From the NCBI GenBank assembly GCA_030386875.1, contig CM059569.1:49515842-49579841 (forward strand): a stretch of 64,000 bases of DNA, written 5' to 3'. The stretch is from Morinoia aosen. Lineage: Eukaryota > Arthropoda > Malacostraca > Amphipoda > Talitridae. Of the stretch, positions 1 to 10,812 are shown in pieces; within the stretch, counting starts at the first letter, position 1; each line of letters starts with the position of its first letter. The translations under genes were made by a program, and so were the position numbers. The notes below the pieces were generated by a model. It did not search any database, was not told where the DNA came from, and saw only the letters and a list, made by a program, of their open reading frames with translations.

Positions 1-199
1 ACTACGATATTTGATCTTTTTCTCAGAACTTTATATCCATCGCAGTGCTTTGACTACGATTTTTGGTCGTTTTCGTGTATTAAATGTGACTCAGGGTTGT
101 GATAAAAGGATTTTGGTTGTTTTCGCGGATTGAATATTCCTCAGGATTGTTGGTGAAGGGTTGAGATATTTCTTAACTTATAAAATGGCTTCCCCTCAG

Positions 200-337
200 C
201 ATCAAATGAAGAAAATTTGACTCAATTCCCGGACAATCCCCTCGGTGATTTTCTCCGTAGGGAAAAGGAAGGAAGAACTGCACCAAAATTCCTCACTCAA
301 ATTAGGTCTCGCAAATGGGTACCTGCTCGATTAGGAG
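200..337 (+). CDS. candidate internal exon, unknown protein
   Basis: An open frame follows a good acceptor (CTTCCCCTCAG, AG at 198-199) and reaches a weaker donor (GGAG|GTAGCT). The exon is 138 nt, class 1-1. It would encode a charged segment including NPLGDFLRREKEGRTAPKFL. G opens about 27% of codons. The frame stays open to 471, so the donor is uncertain. I do not recognise a domain. Confidence 0.3.
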
Positions 338-962
338 GTAGCTGCCATTGCAACTTGATGTTACTCATAAGGAATTGGAAAAAAGTAATTTTCAAAATGA
401 CACGGACGAGTAACTTGAGAAATAAGATTTTTTTAAATCCTTCCAAAACAAAAAGACATTCAACGTATTAAATTGTTGTTTTAATATTGCTCTTCAATCT
501 TATTAGCCTCTTTTCATGAACCTGTACAAACCGCTCCATCGTTTTTCCCAGTTTTTGCTTTACGAAATATTCATTTAAGAAATGAATGAAAGAAATATTC
601 ATCAGGAAGTCGATATTTGAGGCAGACCGTATCCACAATACAGCTCAGGAGCAGGTTAAATTTTCTCCTATATTAGTTTCAAAATCAGAGTACTGTTTTC
701 CATATGTTATTTCTAAAAGAAATGCGGGGATGGTGACATTCAAGCGCACATGCGCACAAATATACAAACATAAGATCCCAAGAAAGCGCATGAAATAAAA
801 TTATATGGAAACAGCCGCTCTACATACATTCAGTTCCATCATGCTCTAGAGCAATATTACAGAGTATAAGATTTCCACGTGTTCTGATAATGAAAAAAAA
901 CATACAGGAATATTGCTAACACCTAGGTATATCTTAGTGAAACTGCTGTACTAAATACACAG

Positions 963-1074
963 GTACATGAAACGTTTGGGATCAGAACAGATGTGTTCAG
1001 AGCACTTTTTTGACTCAGGTTCGTGTTTGACTGGGAAGAGTGCGTGTCCGGCAGCCACTGATCTGCCTAAATAA
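963..1074 (+). CDS. candidate terminal exon with THAP-like zinc-finger fragment
   Basis: A branch-point-like TACTAA and ACACAG acceptor (AG at 961-962) precede a 36-codon frame ending in TAA. It contains MCSEHFFDSG. In THAP domains (C2CH zinc fingers of transposase-derived proteins) the second half carries a C-x2-H-F signature of this kind. The upstream C-x(2-4)-C half and the conserved Trp were not found nearby, so this is at best a fragment or one exon. The motif is short and could be chance. Confidence 0.25.
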
Positions 1075-1746
1075 ATCATCTTGCTTAGCTTAAGGATTTG
1101 CAGGGGTTTCCAGGCCATCCTCGAAAGCAACTATCTGAATAGCATGCTACTACCTGAGGATTTATGTGCACTTCCAGGCAATTCTTGAGACCGACTATCT
1201 GCTCAGAATGAAATTGCATGGAGATAAACGAAGAGAATACTCTACAATTGTTCTAGTTGATGAAGCATTTATACGTTGTTAGCGTTTCAACACATGTACT
1301 TTTCCCTGAAGTAATATCCATTTGTCCCAAGGCTTTTGTGTCCAACCCAAACTTTCGAATTATCTCCTTATCTTCTCATTCATTGTATATGTCAACATGA
1401 TTGTAATTGTGAATCTATGTCACCTGTGGTATTATTTTATTTGGGTGAAGAAATTTGTCACCTCATACGAATTCAAGAGCCACAAAACTTGTGGCTGTGA
1501 GGTGTATTCTATGTATTCAAATGTATTCAGGCTTCGTTAGGCGCACCATGTCGAGAGGCAGGTTAACGCAACGCTTGCCATTTCTTGCGTTTTTATTGGA
1601 ATGTTTCTGCGTTTTAAACTAATATCCCTAAATCTCTCGCACCTTATGTGAAGTTTTTGTTGCGTTTGGTTAAATTTTAGTGAGATTTATTTTCTGTTCA
1701 TCGGTCGTCTCGAGTCGTAGGTCGCCAATGTTTGAAGGTTCGTGGT

Positions 1747-1880
1747 TGGGTTCTGACGCTTGATTTTCTCCTTCAGTTCCGACAGTTTCATCTGCTTCTG
1801 ACACTTGATTTTATGCATTTGGTTCTGACTGTTGTTTTTATCTTTCAGTTCTGACGGTTGCATCTGCTTCTGAGGGTTGT
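1747..1880. repeat. degenerate 72 bp duplication
   Basis: The motif around TTCAGTTCCGACAGTTTCAT at 1772 recurs at 1844 with few changes, and a shorter GGTTCTGAC motif is interspersed. It looks like an old tandem duplication with no evident coding role. Confidence 0.5.
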
Positions 1881-2271
1881 CCTTCGCTCACACGTGGTTA
1901 CCACCTTCTTAGGTACGGTTCATGGGCGTGTTGCATGGATGTGCTAACACAATGTCATTCTACCACAACGCTGTCATAAGTTCCGAAGCTTGTGTCTTTT
2001 ACTTCGCCACCTGGTGTGGTACACTATCGATTGATGCACTTATGCGTGGGTAACATTCAAGTTAAAAGAGAGTGGCAATTTATATTATTTAGCCAGACGT
2101 AATCGTCGCTTGAACATTTTTTGCGATTGTAAAATTGTTTATAACAAGTTTATATTCTGTAAAGATTTACAATGTACGCGTTGATCCCTGTAGCACAGAG
2201 AATGATGATGCCCATTACACACGATGTTAATTCCGCTGCCTATCAGGTTTTCGGGTGATCTGATTAATCAG

Positions 2272-2441
2272 GGGCCTCAAATGCGCCCACATGGCTCGAA
2301 CTTGCGAGAAAAGTTGCTTTTTCCTCTGAAGTTCCCACGAGCGATTTCTCTTCCTTACTTTTGTTCCAAGGAGCAGACGCGCCGGCGGACGAAGGGGAAA
2401 CTTGCCAGCGAATTTCAATAAAATACTTCCTGGATTTTTAA
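2272..2441 (+). CDS. candidate terminal exon, unknown protein
   Basis: This GC-richer island has three open frames. The one starting after AATCAG (AG at 2270-2271) has G first in about 35% of codons and includes VAFSSEVPTSDFSSLLLFQG, ending at TAA. An AATAAA lies inside the 3' part at 2418. The acceptor lacks a strong pyrimidine tract, and a competing long minus-strand frame (2227-2583) overlaps, so strand and frame are uncertain. Confidence 0.3.
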
Positions 2442-2589
2442 AAGATGAAGCAAAAGTTGGATACAAACTCATTAGGAAGAAACGCAGCTCAAGTTTCCAC
2501 CTGATTTCAATCATTTCGATGTTCAATCGATGACTTTTGTCGGTGAGCTCTGTATAATTGATTAATGGATGAATTATCATCACCTAATG

Positions 2590-3275
2590 GAGCTGTTTGT
2601 TGTTCAGCTATTTGAACATTTTGTTATTCAGCTATTGGAACATTTTGTTATTCAGCTATTGGAACATTTTGTTATTCAGCTATTGGAACATTTTGTTATT
2701 CAGCTATTGGAACATTTTGTTATTCAGCTATTGGAACATTTTGTTATTCAGCTATTGGAACATTTTGTTATTCAGCTATTGGAACATTTTGTTATTCAGC
2801 TATTGGAACATTTTGTTATTCAGCTATTGGAACATTTTGTTATTCAGCTATTGGAACATTTTGTTATTCAGCTATTGGAACATTTTGTTATTCAGCTATT
2901 GGAACATTTTGTTATTCAGCTATTGGAACATTTTGTTATTCAGCTATTGGAACATTTTGTTATTCAGCTATTGGAACATTTTGTTATTCAGCTATTGGAA
3001 CATTTTGTTATTCAGCTATTGGAACATTTCGATATTTAGCAAAGGGAACATTTTGTTATGCAGCAATTGAAATGTTTTGATACTTAGGAAAATGAACATT
3101 TTGTTATTCAGCTATTGGAACATTTTGATATTTAGGAAAGGGAACATTTTATTATTAAGCTCTTGAAACATTTTGTTATTCAGCTATTGGAACATTTTGC
3201 TATTCAGCTATTGGAACACTTTTAATACAGCCTAGTGAAAATTTAGTTATTCAGTTAATGAGACGTTTTGATCAC
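2590..3275. repeat. 24 bp minisatellite with two monomer types
   Basis: About 17 nearly identical 24 bp units (ATTTTGTTATTCAGCTATTG plus GAAC) run from about 2620 to 3030, followed by a degenerate zone to about 3275. There a second monomer type (ATTTTGATATTTAGGAAAGG plus GAAC) alternates with the first. Because 24 is a multiple of 3, several frames stay open across the array; I treat these as by-products. Confidence 0.95.
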
Positions 3276-4288
3276 GACGAATGAGCGGGTAAGGAGCGAT
3301 GTTCTTAATTAAAATTTTGAGAATTGATTTCGACCAAAAAATAAAATGATCAGTAGGGGCGCCATTACCCTGACTCTATTCTCGCATTCAGGAGAAATTA
3401 GCGTCTCAATGGATATATCTAATTTAATTTTGTATTTTTTGGTCTTCAAATACTGAAAATTTTGTTTCAAAATCGATAAAGAAGTTGTCAGAAGACCTGA
3501 ATTTTTAGTGCTTACTGATGAACTCTTCCTAGGAATTTTCATACGCGGGAAGAAGTTGAAACATTTAAACTTGGGTATTTCCTAGAGCGCGACACAGTGA
3601 AAAAATTTTCGCCTATGAAAAAATTTTCCCTCTGTGAAATTTCAAAGTCACTGAAACAGCATCTTGGGAAATTTTGAATTCTTCGTACAAGTCATCAATG
3701 AAATTTACAAGCCACTGAACATCATTCGAGTGCTTCTTTAGATATATTGACATTAGAGCTCATAATTACTTCCGACACATTCAAGATTGAAATCAGTTTT
3801 CTCTACTCACCAGTGCGTGAATACTGTGAAGTTGAAAACCAGAAACATAAACCTTAAAAATGTTGATATGATTATAGTCTACAGGAACATTTCAGATTAC
3901 ATTTAATTTATGTTTCAAGTCTTTAATAATTTTAAAGCAAGAAGTATTCATTCATTTAAGGCATATTAGTCGAATAATAATTATTCCTTTTGAACAAATT
4001 AAAGAAGGAACTTGCGTGACCTAAGACGTCGGAACAGCAATTTGCATATTGCATATTCATTGGTGATAGCATGTCAGTTGTTCTACGGGAATGAAGCAGC
4101 GGCAGCTGCCTAATTCGGACCCCCCGTAATGTTGAAACGAAGAAGCTCCGAGATTTGTCGGAAGCGACTTTGCTCACTGGTTGTGCTTCATTTGTAAGCA
4201 AAACATCGCGGAAGTTCTTGAAATGTTACTACCATTAGCAGACTCAATTTTTATAACTTCTTATTAACTCCAACAAATAAAACTGTTC
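3276..4288. other. AT-rich stretch without a supported gene
   Basis: Only short frames are present. One good minus-strand donor (CACTG|GTGAGTAG near 3811) and a strong acceptor (CAACTTCACAG) lie only 13 nt apart, which would make a microexon; I do not call it. Confidence 0.5.
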
Positions 4289-4660
4289 TTGCTCATGACG
4301 CAAATGCGTCTCAAAACCATTCATTATTGCACCATCACACCCTTCGAGCGCGAGTTTTGGAAAGCGCTCTCAAAAAAAAGTTCGATTCGCAATAATTTCC
4401 CCGTCAAAAATCATGACTTTCTCAACACTTCTATCCTTCGCGTTGCAAGTTTGCCGGTATTCATCAAGGCTTTCTGTTGCAAGACCCGCAGGAGGACAAA
4501 AACGCTGCAGTTAGACCTAATTGAATCTGAGTCTCTGGCATTTGCAGAGACCCACCAAATGAGGCAAGACAACATCATCTCGCAAATGCTGAACGCATAA
4601 TTAATTTCTTTCGTGGCTTTCCGCCTTTCCTTCCCGCCAGCCCGGCCCCAAGTTTCTGGT

Positions 4661-4972
4661 CGGCTGAAGTCACGGCTAAAGTCACGGCTGAAGTCACGGC
4701 TGAAGTCACGGCTGAAGTCACGGCTGAAGTCACGGCTAAAGTCACGGCTGAAGTCACGGCTGAAGTCACGGCTAAAGTCACGGCTAAAGTCACGGCTGAA
4801 GTCACGGCTAAAGTCACGGCTGAAGTCACGGCTAAAGTCACGGCTGAAGTCACGGCTAAAGTCACGGCTGAAGTCACGGCTAAAGTCACGGCTAAAGTCA
4901 CGGCTGAAGTCACGGCTGAAGTCACGGCTGAAGTCACGGCTAAAGTCACGGCTAAAGTCACGGCTGAAGGCG
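4661..4972. repeat. 12 bp minisatellite with a two-state variant pattern
   Basis: Exactly 26 head-to-tail 12 bp units (CGGCTRAAGTCA) are present. All differ essentially only at one position, G or A. G occurs in units 1, 3-6, 8-9, 12, 14, 16, 18, 21-23 and 26, and A elsewhere. The last unit ends AAGGCG. Long frames on both strands run through it because the unit is a multiple of 3 and stop-free. Confidence 0.97.
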
Positions 4973-5478
4973 AGGCCGCATAAACAGATAAAAAATTCGG
5001 CGAATATCTCCGGGTGAAAATGATTTGCTTTAAGCGTGTAATGCTTTTATAGAACCTACGTAGTGAAGTGTGCTATGTTTATGCTTTTGAGCAATGATGC
5101 TGCTCGATATTTCCTCCGCCGTTCTGGGCTACTGATCGTTTTTGCATGTTGATTTGAATGCTTTTGAGATTTGTTTTGACTAGATCTGATTTTTGTTCTG
5201 TGCACTTCTTAGAAGTTACATTTACACTCACGTACAACACGAGTAGGCGTGTTCTCACAATGTTATTGTCTTAGTTTGTCAGTTTCGTTCTCAGTGCTCA
5301 ACATGGTGGAACAGTTTGTTTCGTTAAAACATGTCAGACACAGAGATTATGATTTTTTTAAATACTAATATAGAACGCAAGCAAAAACATGATGAAATAT
5401 TCACAAATCTCCGAGTCTATAACCACATAGTAGTTTTTGAGCATTCATGGATGCGCGCCCACATCGTACAACACTCAC

Positions 5479-5572
5479 TCGTACTTTAAAGCCGTGCATA
5501 ACGCTGGCGTATAACTTTCTCGACATCACTTCGTTTGAAATAACCTCTTCTTTCATTTCGAAGGACGGAAAC
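5479..5572 (-). CDS. candidate internal exon, unknown protein
   Basis: A strong acceptor (CCTTTTCACAG) and a GTGAGT donor flank 94 nt. Two frames are plausible: one open to the donor with EMKEEVISNEVMSRKLYASV, and one starting at GTT that ends at a TAA just before the donor. It lies 52 bp downstream of the coding-like block at 5625-5833, but no donor in that block matches the required phase. Confidence 0.28.
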
Positions 5573-5624
5573 CTGTGAAAAGGTTCCTCAATTCGATTTG
5601 AGATCGATGGTTGCAAGAATTTTC

Positions 5625-5833
5625 TTATTCGTCAAGAAATGGAAGTTGCTGAGTCGACACTCCTGAGGCGATCTTCGAGGCTTCTGACACAATACAATCA
5701 AGCCGACCGCCCTCCACTTGAATGCCGTCAGACTCGCCGAATTCTTCAGCATGGAACTCATTTCGTTCTGCCACGACACAAGTACCTTCGCAGTCGAGGT
5801 AGCCGAATTCAACTTCTGATTTCTTCAAATGTA
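5625..5833 (-). CDS. strongly coding-like exon, unknown protein
   Basis: The minus-strand frame has G as first base in about 48% of codons, the highest in the window and far above background. It includes EFHAEEFGESDGIQVEGG. An acceptor (CTCGCTTACATTTTAAG) opens it two bases into a codon. It ends at TAA, and no GT lies between that stop and the next acceptor at 5573, so either the stop is real or an earlier donor is used (best AAG|GTACTT). The acidic composition gives no recognisable domain. Confidence 0.45.
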
Positions 5834-5849
5834 CTTAAAATGTAAGCGA

Positions 5850-7340
5850 GAGTAATTTTCAGCGGATGAGATGCAGTAACTTAAGATTGGAAACAAGGAG
5901 CAGCGGTTTCTATACTCAGAGTGAACGGCAAATTAGTACACAATTGAAACGACGAGTATGATTAAACGAAAGTGAAATGTTGATACATATGCTTCTGCGT
6001 ATTGTACCTACACAGATTGATAATGACATTAGCGAGTTGAGAAGTCTGAAGATCCGACTGGCCGTTATCGATTTTCTACATTGATGCGACTGATCCAGAA
6101 ATTTCAGTCTTCTAATTACAGTAAGACAATTTTAGCACGTGCATCTAACACCGCTTTTCTGCATGAGGCATTCTGCTGTCTGGTCTGTATGATGAAGACG
6201 GACGATTTTAGGGTTAATTTGGATTTTGATTTTGCATAATTAATATATGAGATACATGGATTGAATGGTTTTTGCAGCTGCTTTACCATCATTCATTAAC
6301 ATTGATGAATGCAAAGTGAACTTACGGTACCTCAACTAAGCTCTCTGTATCCAGCCTCCAGTGATGACTGAAAATTCGAACGGCAGTGTGAGGGGCCTAA
6401 AACTTTGAGCAACTTATATGAAGCCTTTATTTCTTAGTTGTATGACTTCGGCAATATGCTGGCTTCATCTTACGGTGACGACTACGTCTCGTTTCTTATG
6501 ATCCGTTTATAATGATTAAAACGATGAAGTTACTTTTTCACATCACTAAACGACAGCATATTGTGACTTTTGATGTTCTTTATACAAGTCTCTGAAAATT
6601 ATGACACCACTGCTTCGAAACAGGACGAATGTATTTCTTGAATGCACCCATATCCGGTACTCTAGACAGGCCGAGTGTGTAATGCTTGTATGGTCTTACT
6701 TAGACACTTTGCATGGGCAATTTAAACTGTTGAAAGCTTCTTTAGATTTTCAACTTATGTAGTAATAATAAGAGTAATGAAAATAAAATATTCATAGTAT
6801 TCTATCCCCGTTAAAAACGAAAAGTCATTCTAGGAGAGTGTGTTACTATGAAGAGAGAAAATTGTTAGCTCCTTATTTGTAGTTCATCTGAGAACGTACA
6901 ACTCTCATAATTCACACCCATCAATACGTCATGTTTTTCTGGAAATCATAATTTCTAAATGATGGTCGTGCCCGATGGTCGATTATCGTGCCCGATGGTC
7001 GTTTTTAGCACGATATAATTTTGTATTAATCGGTATCGCAAAATTTATAATAGGTGGAGCAATACTCCCAAGTTGGTTATGTTAAGCGGCATTCAATGCA
7101 GAGTGTGTACGTCTACCGGGAGGGAGGCAGTTTGTATGATGCACGGCATTCTAGTCGAATTGAGTGTTTGGTAAATTTCAAATTATTTTCAATCCTAATT
7201 TTAAACTGCTATTGTAATTTAATATAATAGCTTTACAGTTTTTTGTTAGTGCGATAAGCTCTTTATAGATGAAGTGTTCTGATTAAGTGCAGAGTTGAAT
7301 CCTTTGGCCAGGTACGTTCTCAAGAAATGATTTACGATTT
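5850..7340. other. non-coding stretch, nothing supported
   Basis: I see no array, inverted ends or coding frame here apart from a two-copy 21 bp duplication (CGTGCCCGATGGTCG) near 6967-7003. Confidence 0.5.
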
Positions 7341-7363
7341 TAGCGAGTAGGAACTTCGGAGCT

Positions 7364-7552
7364 ATGAATAGAGAAGATGGTATCAACTGCGGAGGAAACA
7401 CTCTAATTACAAACTACGAAAGTGGACCTGATATTGGGCTGTTCAGGAAACGGTTCTTTAGCGGGAAGCCAGAGATAATAGCTCACGAACCTGAGTTTGC
7501 ACGCTCACTTGAGAATTATGAGCCAAGTTTGAGTGAACTTTTGTGCTGGTGA
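7364..7552 (+). CDS. candidate small ORF or first coding exon (62 aa)
   Basis: ATG-initiated frame ending in TGA, with purine first in about 66% of codons and G first in 29%. It includes NYESGPDIGLFRKRF. A possible donor (GCTG|GTGATG) overlaps the stop, so it could be an exon instead. It sits just upstream of the G-rich array. No domain was recognised. Confidence 0.3.
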   Translation: MNREDGINCGGNTLITNYESGPDIGLFRKRFFSGKPEIIAHEPEFARSLENYEPSLSELLCW

Positions 7553-7640
7553 TGTTTTACAACCATGCAATCTCAGTGCCCTGGACCACGACCTCAACTT
7601 TTGTCGAGCGAGCCTTTCTGCGTCGCGGGCCGCTCCCTCT

Positions 7641-8110
7641 CTGTTGCATTGTGCGGGTGGAGGTCTGGGTGGGAGAGATTGTTATGAAATTGTGCAGGTG
7701 GAAGTCTGGGGGTGGAAATATTGTCATGAAAAAATATTGTCATGAAATTGTACAGGTGGAGGTCTGGGTGGGAGAGATTGTTATGACATTGTGCAAGTGG
7801 AAGTGTGGGTGGGATATATTGTAATGAAATTGTAAGCGCCCTCTCTATTGCATTATGCGGGTGGAGGTCTGGGTGGGAGCAATAATTATGAAATTGTAAG
7901 CGTCTTCTCTATTAAATTGTGCGGGTGGAGGTCTGGGTGGGAGCAATAATTATGAAATTGTAAGCGTCTTCTCTATTAAATTGTGCGGGTGGAGGTCTGG
8001 GTGGGAGCAATAATTATGAAATTGTAAGCGCCCTCTCTATTGCATTATGCGGGTGGAGGTCTGGGTGGGAGAAATTGTTATGAAATTGCTAAAGCCATCT
8101 CTATTGCATA
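7641..8110. repeat. G-rich tandem array, about 64 bp unit
   Basis: Four 64 bp copies (7840-8095) are preceded by four or five shorter, irregular copies. Each carries GCGGGTGGAGGTCTGGGTGG followed by GAG, a plus-strand run of five G-tracts able in principle to form a two-layer G-quadruplex. The spacer part (AATTATGAAATTGTAAGCG) is AT-rich. Confidence 0.92.
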
Positions 8111-8498
8111 GTGCAGGTTGAGTTTTAGATACCATAAGTACCTAGTGTTGACTATCACAAACTGATTTGGCTTGTTCATCCATTTGGTCGTTCACATCAC
8201 GCCATTTTACCTTACATTGGGAGTTGAGGCCTCACTGAGGCCCGCCGCTTTCCTGGGAGTTGCTGATGACTCATGGTGCTCAGCTCGTTTTCTTTTGTTC
8301 CACCGATGCTTAAACATCACTACTTTTATGAACGTGAATTAAAGTTAGGAATTACCTCGCACTCTGTTTTCCGTGTCAGATTGCTGCTGCGAGCGCATGC
8401 AAAATTGAATGTAACCTTTCATGATCTACACGGGCATTTTGTTCGTTTGGCACAGTAAGTTCAATTGAGTGTGTAAAGAAGGCGTCATTCACACCTGA

Positions 8499-9200
8499 TT
8501 GAATAGAGCTTATAGAGTGTGCAGCAACTGGGTTTGTTTTCATTCAGAAATGCTCAGAGTCAAACGGTTGCTGGTTAACAATAATTTTCCAAATACTCTT
8601 ATTGATAAAACTATAGGTAAGTTTGTCAAGCGAATTTTGAATAGTGACCATACTCAGAGACCTAACCAGCGGAATACAAATATATTTTATGAAAATCAAA
8701 TGCAAAACAATTACAAAATTGACAAACATGTTTTTAAAAATATTGACAAAACTTTCATGAAACACACAGATCCAGCGATGGAAATTAAAGTTCGTGTGAA
8801 TTATAAAAATCGCAAAATCAGTGATCTCCTTGTAAGAAACAATATTTCCAGATCACGGGTCAGCGACCTAGACAAAGCTAATGTGATATATCAGTTCGAG
8901 TGTAACAGGAGAGTATGTAAGTCTCTCAATAAGAGTTACATTGGCATGACTAGGATGACACTGAAACAACGATTAACTGCTCACAAAATCAAGGTTCCAT
9001 TTTTAATCATTTCTGTATCGATCGTAGTTGTAAGCCCTCAAATGAAGATCTGTTCTCATATATAAAAATTTTGTAAAATGTTTTAAAAAATGAGCATATT
9101 CAAATCATAGAAGCACTGCACATTCATAAGCTTAAACCTAGCCTCAACAAAAAAATAGATGAGTTTTTTGCTTTAAAGTTGTTCAGTAGGACTGTGGCTT
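8499..9200 (+). pseudogene. PLE RT C-terminus plus GIY-YIG endonuclease, frameshifted
   Basis: The frame 8499-9065 contains LRVKRLLVNNNFPNTLIDK, typical of the PLE RT thumb/linker, and then an ANVIYQFEC segment and SYIGMTRMTLKQRLTAH, which match the GIY-YIG endonuclease pattern with its conserved Arg and following His. After about 8990 the frame is wrong. The expected tail (EHIQIIEALHIHKLKPSLNK) continues in another frame with a stop near 9063, showing at least one frameshift. The family normally primes on cleaved DNA using this endonuclease; this copy cannot make an intact protein. Confidence 0.8.
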
Positions 9201-9445
9201 AGACGTTTGTAACCTCCGTTGGTCCATTTTGCCTCCATCTCTGGTGCCGTTAGCATGTAATTTCTGGTGTGCAATAGCAACTAGTCAGCTGTAGTTGCAA
9301 TCCTGTACAAAATTTGTCCTATCTATAGTCTTCTCGCAATATGATTACCGAATTTTTTTTCATCCAGTCTGATGGAGTTTAAGTTTTGCATTGTCATAGA
9401 TAGTTTTACCAATGTGACTAAGTGTCTTTTTTTGTATTTAACAGC

Positions 9446-9472
9446 CTGAAGATGATGTTAGTAACATCGAAA
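9446..9472 (+). ncRNA. hammerhead-ribozyme-like core of the PLE
   Basis: CTGAAGA (9446-9452) fits the CUGANGA box. It is followed by a perfect stem (GATGTT / AACATC with a 3-nt loop) and GAAA (9469-9472). Hammerhead motifs in the terminal repeats of PLEs are established. I could not build a convincing stem III and cleavage site, so activity is not claimed. Confidence 0.5.
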
Positions 9473-9825
9473 CATTGCCTTTAGAGACTGACAGATTTAG
9501 AATTTTAACAATCTAGTGTTCTTTTAGTAAAGATAACAAGTGATCATTTTCGTATTTTAACACGTGTTGAACTGGAACAGTTTTCCTTTGTTGCGAAAGG
9601 CTGAGAAGTTTTAGACCAAGTTATATATTTCGTGAAATAACACTTCAGGTGCGTGGACGTAGAAGTTGTTTACTCTCTGTTGTCATTCGTGAAGAGCTAT
9701 CACTCTGTATGTTGAGTCTATAGTTCTGAAACTAACGTATCCGAGCTGTCAGATATGACGTAGAAGTTTGAAAAAGTTCCTTTTGTTGTTGCGTTGTCCA
9801 TTGGTTGGTTTCGTATTCTCATTAC

Positions 9826-10145
9826 AAGGGTGTAACGCAGAAAGTAAAACGCGATCACAAAACTGCGTTGTCTGCAAAATTGCTTTGTCAGATGCGAAAT
9901 GGAAAAAATAAAAGTTTGATATTGTCAAAAATTTACGTCGCTTTGCAACCCGGAACATCGATGAACATAACGGCATTATTCAATTGATGGAAAGAATTTG
10001 TATAATTGATGGAAGGAATATGTACAATTGATAGAAAAAACAATTGCTAATATTCTAATTGCATCGATAAAATGCTAAGTTTCCGCATTGTATAGTTTTA
10101 AGGATACAACGCAAAAAGTGAAACACGATCAGAAAGCTGCGTTGT
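9826..10145. repeat. diverged 46 bp duplicate pair
   Basis: The segments 9826-9871 and 10100-10145 match at 38 of 46 positions (around ACGCAGAAAGTAAAACGCGA). Neither lies in a credible gene. They may be remnants of one older repeat. Confidence 0.5.
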
Positions 10146-10421
10146 TAGGAAACATGTAGATTATCATAAAGCGTTGGAAATTATTTTAGAGTTCATAAAT
10201 ATTTCCAGTAATTTCACTCGTAGCAATCAAGCATTGCCCGTCCTCTGGTACGCAGAGCAAACCAACAGATGGTAGTCTGTGAGTCATTTCTAGATAGCAA
10301 ATCCTGCCCTCGGCGAGGTATTCCAAATGCTGCGCAGAACACGCCGTCCTAGATTCCAATATCCGTGTTAATCCACAGGCCTGGCGGGTGTGATCCGTAC
10401 AAACACTACCTGAGCGTCACT

Positions 10422-10735
10422 CTCGTTTGCTGCTATGACACCCATGTACTTTTCGAATAAAGCTCTTTGTGTTGAGGCGCAATGAAAAAAACGTGATCGT
10501 CATACTCGTTTGCTGCTATGACACCCATGTACTTTCAAAATAAAGACCTTTGTGTTGAAGTACAATAAAAAAATGTGATCGTCATACTCGTTTGCTGCTA
10601 TGACACCAATGTACTTTTCCAATAAAGGTTTTTGTGTTTGTGTTGAGACAATTTTAAAAAACTGATCGTCATACTCGTTTGCAGCTATGACACTCACGGA
10701 CTTTCCCTATAAATCCCTTGATGTTGAGATACTTT
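10422..10735. repeat. 82-87 bp tandem array, four copies
   Basis: Copies begin at 10422, 10505, 10587 and 10674 with CTCGTTTGCTGCTATGACAC. Three carry an AATAAA in the same place. The last copy is the most diverged. The array abuts the candidate exon at 10813. Confidence 0.92.
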
Positions 10736-10812
10736 AGCAACCAATGTTAAGTATCTAATACGTCAACTCTACTGGAAATAAACTGTTTTTTTCTTTTTCT
10801 TGTCTTCTTGAG

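Larger units (their letters stand above)
8499..9540 (+). mobile_element. 5'-truncated Penelope-like retroelement (PLE)
   Basis: The 3' part of a PLE: C-terminal reverse-transcriptase/linker region, GIY-YIG endonuclease, broken tail, then non-coding 3' sequence with a hammerhead-like core. The upstream RT catalytic core is absent, so the copy is dead. The left boundary is where homology-like coding begins. The right boundary is not defined because no target duplication was found. Confidence 0.75.

Noticed and set aside
2590-3275. CRISPR-like periodicity
   Set aside because: All arrays here are head-to-tail repeats without unique spacers, in a eukaryotic context.
4295-4600. 101-codon ORF with a protein-like look
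   Set aside because: G-first frequency is only about 17%, at background, and no good acceptor opens it.
4575-5017. RLKS-type and AVT-type repeat ORFs
   Set aside because: Same reason: a 12 bp stop-free unit read in both directions.
10230-10420. GC-rich segment resembling a retroelement 3' region
   Set aside because: It has an impression of similarity to insect non-LTR tails, but no diagnostic motif, poly(A) tail or target duplication could be shown.
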